A model generated the notes under the pieces. It did not search any database, was not told the origin of the DNA, and worked only from the letters and a program-made list of their open reading frames with translations. DNA of 64,000 bases from positions 531,001-595,000 of the forward strand of contig JAAOOA010000100.1 in assembly GCA_012861695.1 (NCBI GenBank), in the 5' to 3' direction. The position numbers were made by a program, and so were the translations under genes. Shown one piece after another: positions 1 through 9,590 of the stretch (its first letter is position 1; each line of letters starts with the position of its first letter). The stretch is from Trematomus loennbergii (lineage: Eukaryota > Chordata > Actinopteri > Perciformes > Nototheniidae).

Positions 1-1
1 G

Positions 2-172
2 GAGGGGCGGCTGCGGGGCGACATGCCCAGCGTCATCATCCAGTACTACGGCCACGAGGGATCCATCGCACTCATGGACCGCCTGATGAAGATCCTGCCC
101 AGGATGGACGCCGCCGTGCAGCAGCCGCTCAGAGGCATCAAGGAGCTGAAGAAACTCCTGCAGAAAAAAAAG
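2..172 (+). CDS. PYD exon, 3' part, cut by window edge (PYD1)
   Basis: The reading frame from base 2 encodes the C-terminal two thirds of a pyrin death-fold domain. It contains DMPSVIIQYYG, LMDRLMKILPRMD and VQQPLRGIKELKKLL, and is nearly identical to the complete PYD exon at 62324-62621. PYDs are six-helix adaptor domains that polymerise with other PYDs, such as ASC or fish PYD-caspases, in inflammasomes. The exon ends in an A-run before GGTCAGC, a probable splice donor. The run has 8 A here against 9 in the 62-kb copy, and one codon (GAC) is missing, so the exit phase here is 0 where the other copies leave in phase 1. That is either a frame break or an error. Domain certain; gene identity unknown. 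Confidence 0.85.
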
Positions 173-249
173 GTCAGCTCAGCGGGGGTCGTGTTGGACG
201 AGAGCCAGACCTCCTTCTCAAAACTTTTTAAATAACACTTTAACTTATT

Positions 250-405
250 TCGTAGTAGTTCCGTACACGTTTTCCTTACACGTTTCCGTAAACGTTGGAC
301 GAGAGCTTGGTCTGGGCCAGTTAACCACGTTCCCGTACACGTTTTCCGTAAATGTTTCTGCACACGTTTCTGCACATGTTTCCGCACATGTTTACGTAAA
401 TAATA
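250..405 (+). repeat. Degenerate CACGTTT-type minisatellite after PYD1
   Basis: Irregular repeats around TTCCGTACACGTTTTCC, with variants such as TTTCTGCACACG. The same sequence type follows other PYD exons at about 2140-2270, 33940-34150, 54330-54550 and 62700-62845. The minus-strand reading frames here are a by-product of the repeat (KHVRKHVQK pattern). Confidence 0.7.
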
Positions 406-414
406 ATAATAATA

Positions 415-720
415 CATTTTAATTGTAAAGCACCTTTCATTGCTAAAAGCAATCCCAAAGTGCTACAAGAGGCGTAATAGAAAGGTTTTGAGGGCTTTCT
501 TAAAGGCGTCAGTGGTCTGGGAGTCCTCAGGTGGTCTGGGAGGGAATTCCACAGGTGAGGAGCAGCTGCACAGAAAGCCCCCCATGGTGCAGAGTTTGGT
601 CCTGGGGGGGCGAAGCAGATGGTTGGTTGTGGAATGGAGGATGTGCACTGATGGGCGAGCAGTGTGATCTTGTAATCGATCCTGAATGAGACAGGAAGCC
701 AGTGGAGGGAATGAAGGTGT
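415..720 (-). mobile_element. LINE 3' remnant (C-terminus of ORF2)
   Basis: Translated on the minus strand, this contains broken pieces of the common LINE ORF2 C-terminal signature, ending in AFKKALKTFLLRLL, with LWNSLPDHLRTP in another frame in the 62.9-kb copy. Frames are disrupted, so it is a dead fragment. It lies in the intron after the PYD exon in both duplicate copies. Confidence 0.65.
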
Positions 721-1600
721 GATGTGGCAACACATTCTCACTCCCAACTCGGCCTATGTTGACGTTATGTCAGGGTCCCTGTCGTCACTTTCCAACGCAA
801 GGGGGGGCCCTTTAGCGTCGAGTTTCAACTATCAGGGAGTCCCATTGACTTGCATAGAGCTCCCTGAACGTTGGTAATAGACGAGTTGGGATCGCGGCGA
901 AATGCTCTCCGCAGATCCGTTCTCACAGCGTTTATCAACCTTTTTCTAACTCAATATCCAGCCACCCTTATTGTGTTTACTTCTTTATTTTAATTGAATA
1001 ATGTCGGACTTTTGTTGCTGTCAGTTAGGGGGAGAGTAGAGGCTCAGAAAACTGACATCTGTATTGTTTCATTGTTTTTTCCTCTCATTTTGTATTCTTT
1101 TCTAAACCACACACTGTTATTTACTCAACAATAAGACACAAGTATCCTTGTGTTTATTTATTTGTTTGATTAATAAACACAAGTTGCAGTCCGTCAGGAC
1201 CGAGGGTCGGAGCAGCTCATAGTAGTTGCTTTAGAGAATTTTACACCCGGAAGTAAGTATTCTCTCCGCTTCGCTTGACAAACCCTGTGATTAGTCCTCA
1301 AGCTCTGTGATTGGATGTTTGAGTGTGCGCCGAGGGTTACGCCGAGCGTCAAACAGCACTTTGAAATGGGATGGAACCACGGCAGACTATCCAAAACTGG
1401 ATTTGAACGGGTCCACCCTGTCCCCCCCTCCCCCACCCCGTCCCCAGAACTACACATGCTGGCTATTGTGTGTTTCGCAACATGTTCTATGGCACGTCTC
1501 TGCTGGGAATTGTAGTTTTAAAAGACGTTTTCATATTTCCCACAATAAGAAGTTGCCAGTATTAAACTGTGTACATCCCTGGAGGTTTAGGGGATAGGAA

Positions 1601-2634
1601 ACACTCAAATTTAAAACATATAATTAATAAATGGGTGAAAATTGCTTGTGTCCATAATGGGCAGCATTAATATATACCCACATGACAGCTAAGGTCAGAA
1701 GAGCTTTATTTAACAGCTGCTCTTATGTCTGTGACCCCTCCTGTTAATTGATAAGCCTGAAACATGCACTTGTCAAGGTTCAGAGGCACATTTAGCAAAT
1801 ATGGCAGTAGCCATCGATCGTCTTAAGATAAGATATACTTTATTGATCCCATCATCCCAAGTTGGACATTTGTTCGTTACAGCAGCATGTGTAACAGTTG
1901 TAAATATGCAGTGGTGTTTATTTGTAAATCATTTAGTATAATCACACAAATTCTGTGTTTTATATTTAATAATTCTGTGTTCTTTATTTATTGAATGTTC
2001 ATACCTGACAAGGTCGGAGATGAAAAACTTGGGTCGCAGGTTCCTCAACAGTGCAGTGCGTTCCCATACACGCCGCGGCGGTGGTTGTGTGTGTGTCTAC
2101 AGAAGGTCCAGTTGTGATAGACACGGTTTGCCACTGGATTACATACACGTTTTCCATACATGTTTCAGTACAAATTTCTGGACACGTTTCAGTACACGTA
2201 TATGTAAAGAAACAGGATATAAAAATAACTCACCTTGTGGTAAACCCGCGAGAGAGAAAGCATTTGAGCTCAATACTGTTTCAGAAATCATGCTTGATGT
2301 GGTTTGGAACATGATATGGCGTTTAATCACGGCAGCGATTAGCTGAGTTTCTGCTGGTAGACAGCCTTCTCTTCACAGAGCTCACTGCTTGCATGCTCCA
2401 AAGGGGCGTGGCTAGCAGCAGCTTCAAAGGGGCGTGGCCAGCAGCAGCTTCAAAGGGGCGGGGCCAGCAGCAGCTCGGTTACATTTTAAATTGAAAAGGG
2501 CTGAAATAGAGGGGGATGAGGCTACAACGAGTGATCTGTTTGGTATTTCGAGCAAAACACTTCAGAGACATGTTTTGTATAGATATGTATAATATAATGT
2601 TCAAATATAGCATAATAGGTGAGCTTTAACTCCT
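1601..2634. other. Intronic sequence with retroposon tail and GC-box repeats
   Basis: No supported exon. At about 1823-1860 there is a retroposon 3' tail (AGATATACTTTATTGATCCC type). At 2100-2270 there is another block of degenerate ACACGTTT repeats ending near AAACCCGCGAGAGAGAAAGC, the same order as downstream of the 33-kb and 54-kb PYD exons. At 2396-2478 there are three tandem copies of a unit containing GGGGCGTGGCCAGCAGCAGC. Confidence 0.55.
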
Positions 2635-3002
2635 TTAAAGGTAGGGTAGGTAAGTTTGAGAAACCGGCTCGAGATACACTTTTTGTTATATTCCATGGAA
2701 TGCTCTTAACATCCCGATAGCAATAAATATCTTAAGTGCTTTGACAAAAGATCCATAAAAAATATCATCTGTGGAAGCCGTAATACTGTAAAAAGCACGA
2801 CCAATCATTTTAGCCGGGCCTACCTGCCTGTCAGCCTTCCATCTGTGCACAAACTTATCTCGTGCCCTCATTGGTCATGTGCACGTTCGTGTGTGTTGGA
2901 GGAGGGGCTCTGTGAGGAAGTGGCAGATTTTTTCCGGTTGTGTATTTTCAAATTCTAGCGATCTCGAGCTGGTTTCTCCAAAATTACCTACCCCACCTTT
3001 AA
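2635..3002. mobile_element. TTAA-flanked MITE with terminal inverted repeats
   Basis: The left end TTAAAGGTAGGGTAGGTAA and the right end, read in reverse, TTAAAGGTGGGGTAGGTAA are inverted repeats. The element sits between TTAA sites. The related tandem copy of the flanks at about 3670-3700 lacks it and has a single TTTAACCGTAATTAAGG, an empty site. Non-coding, about 368 bp; the superfamily (piggyBac-like by TTAA target) is an inference. Confidence 0.75.
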
Positions 3003-3120
3003 CCTTAATTAAGGCCATATTTTAGACCAATGGGATCAATGCTTTCGAACATCTCTGAGGATCTCCTAAAGAGGGATCATGTTCAGGTGATGTGAATATT
3101 TAGAGCCTCTACTTTCACAG

Positions 3121-3174
3121 GGACCAAACCTGCAGCTGAGGGAGCAGTGACCAAGAAGAAGAAACCTGCAGCTG
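3121..3174 (+). CDS. Basic Ala/Lys linker exon (symmetric phase 1-1)
   Basis: A CTTTCACAG acceptor is followed by 54 nt and a CTG/GTACAC donor. Entered in phase 1 it reads GTKPAAEGAVTKKKKPAA, a lysine-rich stretch like a nuclear-localisation or DNA-contact linker. The length is a multiple of three, so it can be duplicated or skipped in frame. PYD exons in this locus leave in phase 1, so it can follow PYD1. A (CA)n run starts right at the donor. Related exons lie at 3801, 23894 and 51952. Function is inferred from composition only. Confidence 0.55.

Positions 3175-3242
<68 letters not shown>
3175..3242 (+). repeat. (AC)n microsatellite
   Basis: Uninterrupted AC repeat beginning at the splice donor of the linker exon. 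ORFs across it are artefacts. Confidence 0.95.
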
Positions 3243-3244
<2 letters not shown>

Positions 3245-3289
3245 CAAATATTACTTATCATATATTATTATATTTATCATTTTCAGTTG

Positions 3290-3800
3290 TTTAGCGGCGA
3301 CGAGCAATGAAACTGACACACACATACACACACACCACACACACCCACCCCGGATTCCAAGCCGTCTCTTCACAGAGCTCACTGCTTGCATGCTCCAAAG
3401 GGGCGTGGCCAGCAGCAGCTACAAAGGGCCGTGGCCAGCAGTAGCTTCGAAGGGGCGGGACCAGCAGCAGCTCCAAAGGGGCGTGGCCAGCAGCATCTCG
3501 GTTACATTTAAAGTGCCAGAATCAGCACATTAGTAACAGGGCTGAAATAGAGGGGGATGAGGGTACAACGAGTGATCTGTTTGGTATTTTGAGCAAAACA
3601 CTTCAGAGACATGTTTTGTATGGATATGGCCCTATCATATATTGTTCAAATATAGCATAATAGGTGAGCTTTAACTCCTTTAACCGTAATTAAGGCCTTA
3701 TTTTAGACCAATGGGTCAATGCTTTTGAACATCTCTGAGGATCTCCTAAAGAGGGATCATGTTCAGGTGATGTGAATATTTAGAGCCTCTACTTTCACAG
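3290..3800 (+). repeat. Tandem duplicate of the 2360-3120 block
   Basis: Sequence from the GGGGCGTGGCCAGCAGCAG repeats (3397-3500) through CAGGTGATGTGAATATTTAG to the CTTTCACAG acceptor repeats 2360-3120 closely. The second copy lacks the 2635-3002 MITE, so the duplication came first. At about 3293 a degenerate version of the AATxxETDSG linker exon (compare 23894 and 51952) runs into a CA repeat and is broken. Confidence 0.75.
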
Positions 3801-3818
3801 GGACCATACCTGCAGCTG
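3801..3818 (+). CDS. Short linker exon copy (GTIPAA)
   Basis: Duplicate of the start of the 3121-3174 exon: CTTTCACAG, 18 nt, then CTG/GTACAC donor. In phase 1 it encodes GTIPAA and keeps phase 1. It may be a real micro-exon or a relic in which the Lys stretch was lost. A long CA repeat follows immediately. Confidence 0.35.
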
Positions 3819-3819
3819 G

Positions 3820-3850
3820 TACACACCACACACACACACACACACACACC

Positions 3851-3936
<86 letters not shown>

Positions 3937-3975
3937 CACACACACACACACACCCACACACACACACACACACAG
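3820..3975 (+). repeat. (CA)n microsatellite, interrupted
   Basis: About 150 bp of CA repeat with a few interruptions. Long Val-Cys minus-strand frames here are shadows of the repeat. Confidence 0.95.
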
Positions 3976-4043
3976 GATTCCAAGCTCAGGAAATGGGAGC
4001 AGGAATATTTCTAACTTTTTTTTTAAATCTCGTGTTTGTTCAG

Positions 4044-4114
4044 AGGTTCCCGGCGGCAGCGGTGAAACCCAGATCATGAAGCAAGACTCAAACCTGAACC
4101 TTCAGGCTCCACAG
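4044..4114 (+). CDS. Linker exon (phase 1 to 0)
   Basis: A TTTGTTCAG acceptor, 71 nt, then a CACAG/GTAGAA donor. Entered in phase 1 it reads EVPGGSGETQIMKQDSNLNL then QAPQ and leaves in phase 0. Gly/Ser/Gln-rich and without a recognisable fold; it fits a flexible linker after the phase 1-1 exons. The splice sites are reasonable. No family match is recalled. Confidence 0.45.
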
Positions 4115-4688
4115 GTAGAAAATGTGCTCGGCTTGGTTAGTTTATCTGTCAGCACAAAGATGGAAAAACACCCGGCCTGATTATCTGAAGTGTCCTAGAA
4201 GGAAGCCATTCAATGTTGGAGTATTTAACAATCAATGGGCAGATCCACTATGTTTGCCAATGGTCTGCATTCAAGAGGTACAATAGGAAACCCCAATGGT
4301 GGTTTACTCATGAACTCAAGTACTGTACTTAGTACATTTTGGAGGTACTTATTTTTTGCTATTTCAGACGTCTAATCCACTACAATTTGTTCCAGAAAGT
4401 TCCAGAGTGTATATAATTGAAAGATCCCCTATTATTTAAAATCCCCTTTTTCATGTCTCTTCTACATCAACATGTGTAAAGAGACTCTGAAACAGGAGCA
4501 AAGACCCCCTCTCTTTTTGTCCTGATCCATTTATATAAAAACCTGTCTGAAAATCAGCTGATCAGGTAGGTTTTGGCCACTTTATGATGTCATAACGATG
4601 TTTTGGCTTGTGTAACCATTAGCCAATAAGCAACCAAGGTAACCCCCCCCCCCCCACCTTATCACCTGAATCTCCTCCTACAGCACCA
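4115..4688. other. Intron, nothing recognised
   Basis: AT-rich intronic sequence with a C-run at 4648-4658. No exon, RNA gene or clear element seen. Confidence 0.5.
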
Positions 4689-4691
4689 TTA

Positions 4692-5286
4692 GGTGCTTTC
4701 ACACCGGAGTACTTTTCCCAGGAATAGTTCCGATAGTTCCTGGGATTTTGCGTTCACACCAAAAAAATGCGAACCATGCGAACATTTTCACCCCTTTTTA
4801 GTCCCTGCTAGAGAGCAGGGACTTTCCTGGGAGGAAAATGTTCCAATTCTGATTGGCTGGGCGAATTGCAAACCACGCCCCTTAAAACTCTGAATACGTT
4901 TTCTGAAGCCGCCATTTTATTTGCTCGCATTAGCATTATTAGCATTAGCCCCACGCACCAACGGAGAGAGAATAACTTAAGGCAACATAACAAAATAAAT
5001 GGGAGCGGTGGAGATGAGGAGGTGTCGGCATTTCTGGCGATTTACTCGGGGGGACTTCCGGCCGGGGACTTCGGGTGGCAGTATATGCCGTGAAGTGGTT
5101 TGTGGCTTGCCATTAAACCCAAAGCAGAAGAAGAAGAAGTGACGTCAGCGGGTCATTTGCGTAATCTTCCCTCAGGGACTTATTCCGGTGTGAACGCGAT
5201 CTACTAGATAGTTCCAGAACTAAAGATTTCCGGGGAACTAAGGTCCGGGAACTATTCCTGGGAAAAGTACTTGGTGTGAAAGCGCC
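4692..5286. mobile_element. MITE with about 40-bp terminal inverted repeats
   Basis: The left end GGTGCTTTCACACCGGAGTA and the right end GGTGTGAAAGCGCC form long imperfect inverted repeats around TTTTCCCAGGAATAGTTCC. Internal sequence is non-coding. Flanks read TTA on the left and TAT on the right, so a 3-bp target duplication (Harbinger-like) is possible but imperfect. Confidence 0.65.
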
Positions 5287-5720
5287 TATTGTTCTTTGTA
5301 ACCAAATCTCTCTCAGAGGGGCGTGGGGAGTGGCTCCTTATTTTCATCTAAAGTAACAGACAGAGAATCAGCACTTTGGAAACAGGGTTGAAACAGAGGG
5401 GATTATGGGATGCTGCAATGATCTGTTTGGTGTTTCAGCCAATCAGAGACAGGCTCTGGATATATCTGAGACCTGTGATATATTGATGAAAGAGTATAAT
5501 ATTCCTGGGAAAAGTACTTATGCATTTACATTATGTATTTCCACCACTACAGGATCTCTTCGCACCTGAGAGTCTAATATGTAGTGTTTTATGGTCTGTA
5601 TTTTATACGGTGAGTTTTGGTTTCATGTTGCACCGAAGAACTCTCAGTGACGGACCGACGTCTAGACTTTAAAATGTACATCCTTAAAGGTCTCCTATTA
5701 TACTCTTTTGGTTTGGTCAG

Positions 5721-5825
5721 ATGGATCCATTTGGAGGCGTGAAGCTCATGGGTCCAGACTCAACTCATAACCCAGCCAGGTTCCTCCTAACCCTGAAACC
5801 AGCCTGGTTCCTCCCAACTCCAAAG
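5721..5825 (+). CDS. Linker exon, Pro-rich (phase 0-0)
   Basis: A GGTTTGGTCAG acceptor precedes ATGGATCC. 105 nt are open in phase 0 and end CCAAAG/GTAGTT. The peptide contains two copies of a (N/K)PA(R/W)FLxTxK motif, suggesting internal duplication. It fits between the 4044 exon (exit phase 0) and the 5958 exon (entry phase 0). It could also start translation at its own ATG. No domain recognised. Confidence 0.45.
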
Positions 5826-5957
5826 GTAGTTGAAAGATGTTGTTTTGTTTGTTTGTTTGTTTGTTTGTTAGCAAGATTACGGAGAAACTACTGGCCCAAT
5901 GTTTCTGAAACTTGGTGGGAGAAAGAATCTAACGTTGGTGTTTGGTGTTTTATTCAG

Positions 5958-6056
5958 AAGGTTCCAGTCGGAGCTGTGGAGCCTCAACAGAAGGAACCAG
6001 TCGGAGCTGTGGAGCCTCAACAGAAGGAACCAGCCGGAGCCACACAGAAGCCAAAG
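5958..6056 (+). CDS. Linker exon with tandem VGAVEPQQKEP repeats (phase 0-0)
   Basis: A TTTTATTCAG acceptor, 99 nt open, then a CCAAAG/GTAGGA donor. It encodes KVP, two near-identical VGAVEPQQKEP units, then AGATQKPK. This is a low-complexity Pro/Gln/Glu/Lys linker grown by duplication of a 33-nt unit. Its exit phase 0 matches the phase-0 entry of the PYD exon at 11277. The preceding poly-T-rich intron (5826-5957) holds a (GTTT)n run. Confidence 0.5.
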
Positions 6057-6280
6057 GTAGGAAATCAGTTATTGTTCTACAGAAATGTCAGGTTGTTCAT
6101 GATGTCGTGTAAGAAGAGTGTCCAGTAGATGTGAACATGATCAGGATGTCATTTTTTTTTTTTGCACTAAAACAAAGGAAATAGTCCTGGTGTGAACCCG
6201 GACATGTTGAGACCCCAAAGTGTCATGATAGAAATGTAGAGTAGGGTCTTTAGCACATTGCCGGATGCTAACCTGCATAT

Positions 6281-6436
6281 GTGGAGGCTGTGGCTCAGTG
6301 GATATTGCGCTGAACTTCGAATCAGCGGGTAGCAAGTTCGAGTCCCACTGCAGTCAGCATGTCGTTGTGTCCCTGAGACACTTCACCCCAAAGTGCTCCT
6401 GTGGGGATTGCCCACAGTATCGAGTATGTAAATTTA
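6281..6436 (+). mobile_element. tRNA-derived SINE
   Basis: A polymerase III A-box-like TGGCTCAGTGG (6291-6301) and a B-box-like AGTTCGAGTCCC lie about 35 bp apart, followed by the SINE body ending TGGGGATTGCCCACAGTATC. Minus-strand relatives are at 22840-23085 and 31568-31760. It is not a functional tRNA because the cloverleaf is degenerate. It is cut at its 3' side by DIRS-derived sequence. Confidence 0.75.
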
Positions 6437-7063
6437 GTCCACACCAATGAAGGTTAGGCTCTGAGAGGGGTTCAGACAACTCTTCTCCAAGTTCACCTTG
6501 AGGCCTAGCCGGGCGACATGAGAGAGAAGGAGAGCCGTGTCCTGGGTCGACTGCAACCGGGATCGTGCACAAATCAACCAGTCATCTAAGTATGGTAGAA
6601 TGTTCTAGGCAGAGCCTCAGTACCTTGCCCCCCTGGCCTCTGGAGGCTCTGGGGGGGCGACGGTTAGGCACCGAAGGCTGAGGCTGCTGCTTGGGGTTAG
6701 CAGGACCGCGCTGGTAGCGGGCCGGCCACCTCGTGGGACGCTGAGGCCCATGGTGGGCACCGGGGTGAGCCGGTGGATGGGAGCGGCCTCGGGAGGCAGA
6801 CGCGGAACCTCTAGGCGGAGGGTCCTCCTACATGCCTCTGACAAGGGTGACTGTGCCAGTCAAACCTGGTGATGAGTCTGGACGAGAGTGAACATCAGGC
6901 GCCCAAGCTCTCTAGACATAAGAGCGAATGCTTGTAATGCCCATGCGCGCCGCTGTATCATAAGCCTTAGTGAGCAGGTCATCAGTGACCCGACATTGGG
7001 GTCGAGGGGACCTGGCCTCCGACCTCAGAGCTTCGTCAGGGGAAACTATGAGGGAAGCAATGG
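6437..7063 (-). mobile_element. DIRS retrotransposon fragment
   Basis: Two parts match the DIRS element of 57.4-60.8 kb: about 6440-6600 with 59400-59560, and about 6935-7063 with 60060-60190. The reading frames are broken and the piece is internally deleted. It ends abruptly at GGGAAGCAATGG where LINE sequence begins. Confidence 0.75.
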
Positions 7064-9590
7064 CCACAGTCGCTCGCCGACAACAACACGGCACTCGATC
7101 AGCTGTTTGGGATTATTGATAAAACCGAGACTTCACGGCCAGATGCGGCGTTCGTTGTGGCCGGAGATTTCAACACCGCCAACATGAAGAAGGTTTTGCC
7201 AAAATATTACCAACACATCAACTTCCCGACGCGGGGGAAACATACTGGACCATGTTTATTCCCCTTTCCGGAATGGATATAAGGCTCTCCCTCGCCCTCC
7301 CTTCGGCAAATCAGACCATATCTCACTGCTGTTGCTGCCTGCTTACAAGCAGAAACTTAAAAGGGACAGACCGTAACAAGGACAGTACACGATGGAGCGA
7401 GGAGTCAGATGCAGCACTGCAGGATTGCTTTGCATCTACGGATTGGAGTGTGTTTGAGGACAATAACATCAACACACACACGGACACTGTCATCTGCTAC
7501 ATTGGGAAATGCATCGATGACGTGGTACCGAAGGTTTCTGTACGGACATTCCCAAATCAAAAGCCCTGGTAAACTCGATGTGCGCGGCAACTGAAAGCGC
7601 GCACTATCGCGCACAGAGCGGGAGATTTGGAGGAGTACAGGAAGTCTAGGTATGATCTCCGGAGAGCAATTAAAAATGCAAAGAGACAGTACAAAGAGAA
7701 GGTGGAATCTGACTTCAAAGGCTGTAACACTAGGAATATGTGGGCGGGACTAAGGACAATGACTGACTACAAAGGAGCAGCGGGGGCGGGGGGTGCTGCG
7801 GGAGTGTCTGCGTGCGCATCTCTCCCAGATGAGCTGAACAGTTTTTTTGCACGCTTTGAGAGCAGCCAGGCTGTGGAGGTACAGAGGGACCAGGAGCTAC
7901 ACTGCCCTTTTGTTTTAAATAGGGCAGATGTGTGTAAATCCTTTAAAAGGGTTAACCCACACAAGGCTCCTGGACCTGATGGCATCCCTGGCCGTGTTCT
8001 CAGGGTGTGTGCAGTTCAGCTGGCAGAGGTGTTCACAGACATCTTCAACAGGTCCCTGCTGCAGTCTGTAGTCCCCACATGCTTAAACACTCCAATCATT
8101 CCTGTCCCCAAAAAGACAATCATCACCTGCCCCAACGACTACCGCCCAGTAGCACTCACCTCCATCATAATGAAGTGCTTTGAGCGGTTAGTCAAATCAT
8201 TCATCACCTCCTCCCTCCCTGAATCTCTGGACCCCCTGCAGTTTGCCTACAGAGCAAACAGGTCCACAGACGACGCCATAGCCCTCACCCTCCACACTGC
8301 CCTCTCACACCTGGACCCGAAGAACAGGAACACATATGTGAGAATGCTGTTCATTGACTACAGTTCAGCATTCAATACCATTGTGCCCTCCAAGCTGGCC
8401 ATCAAGCTCAGAGACCTCGGGCTCAACAGCGCCCTCTGTGACTGGATCCTGAACTTCCTGACGGGCAGACCCCAGGCAGTGCGGGTGGGAAACATCACAT
8501 CCTCCACCCTGATTCTCAACACCGGTGCCCCTCAAGGCTGCGTGCTCAGCCCTCTCCTCTACTCCCTGTTCACCCACGACTGCGTGGCCACACACAGCTC
8601 CAACACCATCGTGAAGTTTGCTGATGACACGACCGTCATCGGCCAGATCACAGACGATGACGAGACGGCGTACAGAGAGGAGGTCGAAAACCTGACATCT
8701 TGGTGCCAGGATAACAACCTCCATCTCAACATCAGCAAAACAAAGGAGCTGATTGTGGATTACAGGAAGCAGCAGGGAGAGGGACACGCCCCCATCGCCA
8801 TCAATGGGACTACGGTGGAGAGAGTCAAAAGCTTCAGGTTCCTTGGGGTCCACATCACTGAGGACCTGACATGGTCTCTTCACACCACCACCATCACCAA
8901 GAAAGCTCGACAGCGGCTCTTCTTCCTCCGCAGGTTGAGGAGGTTCAAAATGGATTCCAGGATACTCTGCAACTTCTACAGGTGCACGATAGAGAGTATC
9001 CTGACTGGCAGCATGACGGCCTGGTACGGCAGCTGCACCGACCTCGATCGTAAGGCTTTACAGAGGGTGGTGAAAACTGCACAGCACATCACCAGGACGG
9101 AGCTGCCATCCATGGAGGACCTTTACTCCCAGCGGCTCAGGAAGAAATCACTACGGATTATCAAAGACCCCCATCACCCCAGCCACAAACTGTTCTTTCT
9201 GTTGCCGTCTGGCAGACGTTACCGCAGCATCCTGGCAAGGACAAGAAGATTCGGAGACAGTTTCTTCCCGCGGGCAGTGAGACTGTTAAAAATTGAACTG
9301 TTGAAACAACTTCAAACATTCATCTGCTACTCAGTAGTATGTATCTAATACCTATATATATATCATTCCAATAACTTGTATATAGACTCGTACTGCACTA
9401 TTCCACATCATCACTTTATTTTATAACTATTTTCTTTTTGTATTGCTCTTCTATTGTTATATGTTATTATGTTGCATTGTTGGAGAAGCCTGTGACATAA
9501 GATTTTCAACACATAATTACTCTGTAGCTATGTCAGATTGACAATAAAGAACCTTGAAACTTAAACCTTGAACCTTGAACCTTTGTTTTG
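7064..9590 (+). mobile_element. Non-LTR retrotransposon, jockey/L2-like, 5'-truncated
   Basis: The 5' part (7100-7625) keeps broken endonuclease motifs (AGDFN near 7165 and a SDHISLLLLPAYK-like stretch near 7310) with frame breaks. From 7627 a 573-codon frame encodes the reverse transcriptase: PGPDGIPGRVL, the [11 protein letters not shown] motif, [10 protein letters not shown], the catalytic FADD box (about residues 331-334) and a C-terminal WYG/LPSMEDLYSQR region. It ends in a 3' tail with short TTGAACC-type repeats at 9560-9590, typical of L2-like LINEs. The open RT frame shows a fairly recent insertion, but the endonuclease is broken. Confidence 0.85.
7627..9348 (+). CDS. LINE reverse transcriptase ORF (partial ORF2)
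   Basis: 573 codons without a stop, cleaving into an N-terminal basic segment (SRYDLRRAIKNAKRQYKEKV), the RT fingers/palm with the FADD catalytic pair, and a thumb/C-terminal part ending at a natural stop TAA. RT and endonuclease together make the element copy by target-primed reverse transcription. Here the endonuclease half is out of frame upstream, so the product would be endonuclease-less. This is transposon, not host, coding sequence. Confidence 0.8.
   Translation: MEEYRKSRYDLRRAIKNAKRQYKEKVESDFKGCNTRNMWAGLRTMTDYKGAAGAGGAAGVSACASLPDELNSFFARFESSQAVEVQRDQELHCPFVLNRADVCKSFKRVNPHKAPGPDGIPGRVLRVCAVQLAEVFTDIFNRSLLQSVVPTCLNTPIIPVPKKTIITCPNDYRPVALTSIIMKCFERLVKSFITSSLPESLDPLQFAYRANRSTDDAIALTLHTALSHLDPKNRNTYVRMLFIDYSSAFNTIVPSKLAIKLRDLGLNSALCDWILNFLTGRPQAVRVGNITSSTLILNTGAPQGCVLSPLLYSLFTHDCVATHSSNTIVKFADDTTVIGQITDDDETAYREEVENLTSWCQDNNLHLNISKTKELIVDYRKQQGEGHAPIAINGTTVERVKSFRFLGVHITEDLTWSLHTTTITKKARQRLFFLRRLRRFKMDSRILCNFYRCTIESILTGSMTAWYGSCTDLDRKALQRVVKTAQHITRTELPSMEDLYSQRLRKKSLRIIKDPHHPSHKLFFLLPSGRRYRSILARTRRFGDSFFPRAVRLLKIELLKQLQTFICYSVVCI

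Larger units (their letters stand above)
1..1600 (+). repeat. Left copy of a long duplication (matches 62446-64000)
   Basis: The whole stretch from the PYD exon through its downstream intron recurs at the right edge with only scattered substitutions and small indels. Base 1 aligns to 62446, giving a period of about 62.4 kb. Apart from the PYD exon it holds degenerate CACGTTT repeats, a LINE 3' remnant and AT-rich sequence without convincing exons. From about 880 to 960 it also shares a segment, in reverse orientation, with the TTAA element at 19692-20520. Confidence 0.9.

Noticed and set aside
3746..4077. Long Val-Cys minus-strand frames (also at 51479-51727 and 56222-56493)
   Set aside because: They are translations of CA/GT microsatellites with no codon structure beyond the dinucleotide repeat.
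6281..6355. Possible tRNA gene
   Set aside because: A- and B-box-like motifs are present, but the arms do not pair as a cloverleaf and the sequence continues into a SINE body found elsewhere in the window.
8365..8883. 172-codon minus-strand frame
   Set aside because: It is the antisense shadow of the LINE reverse transcriptase, whose plus-strand frame has clear catalytic motifs.
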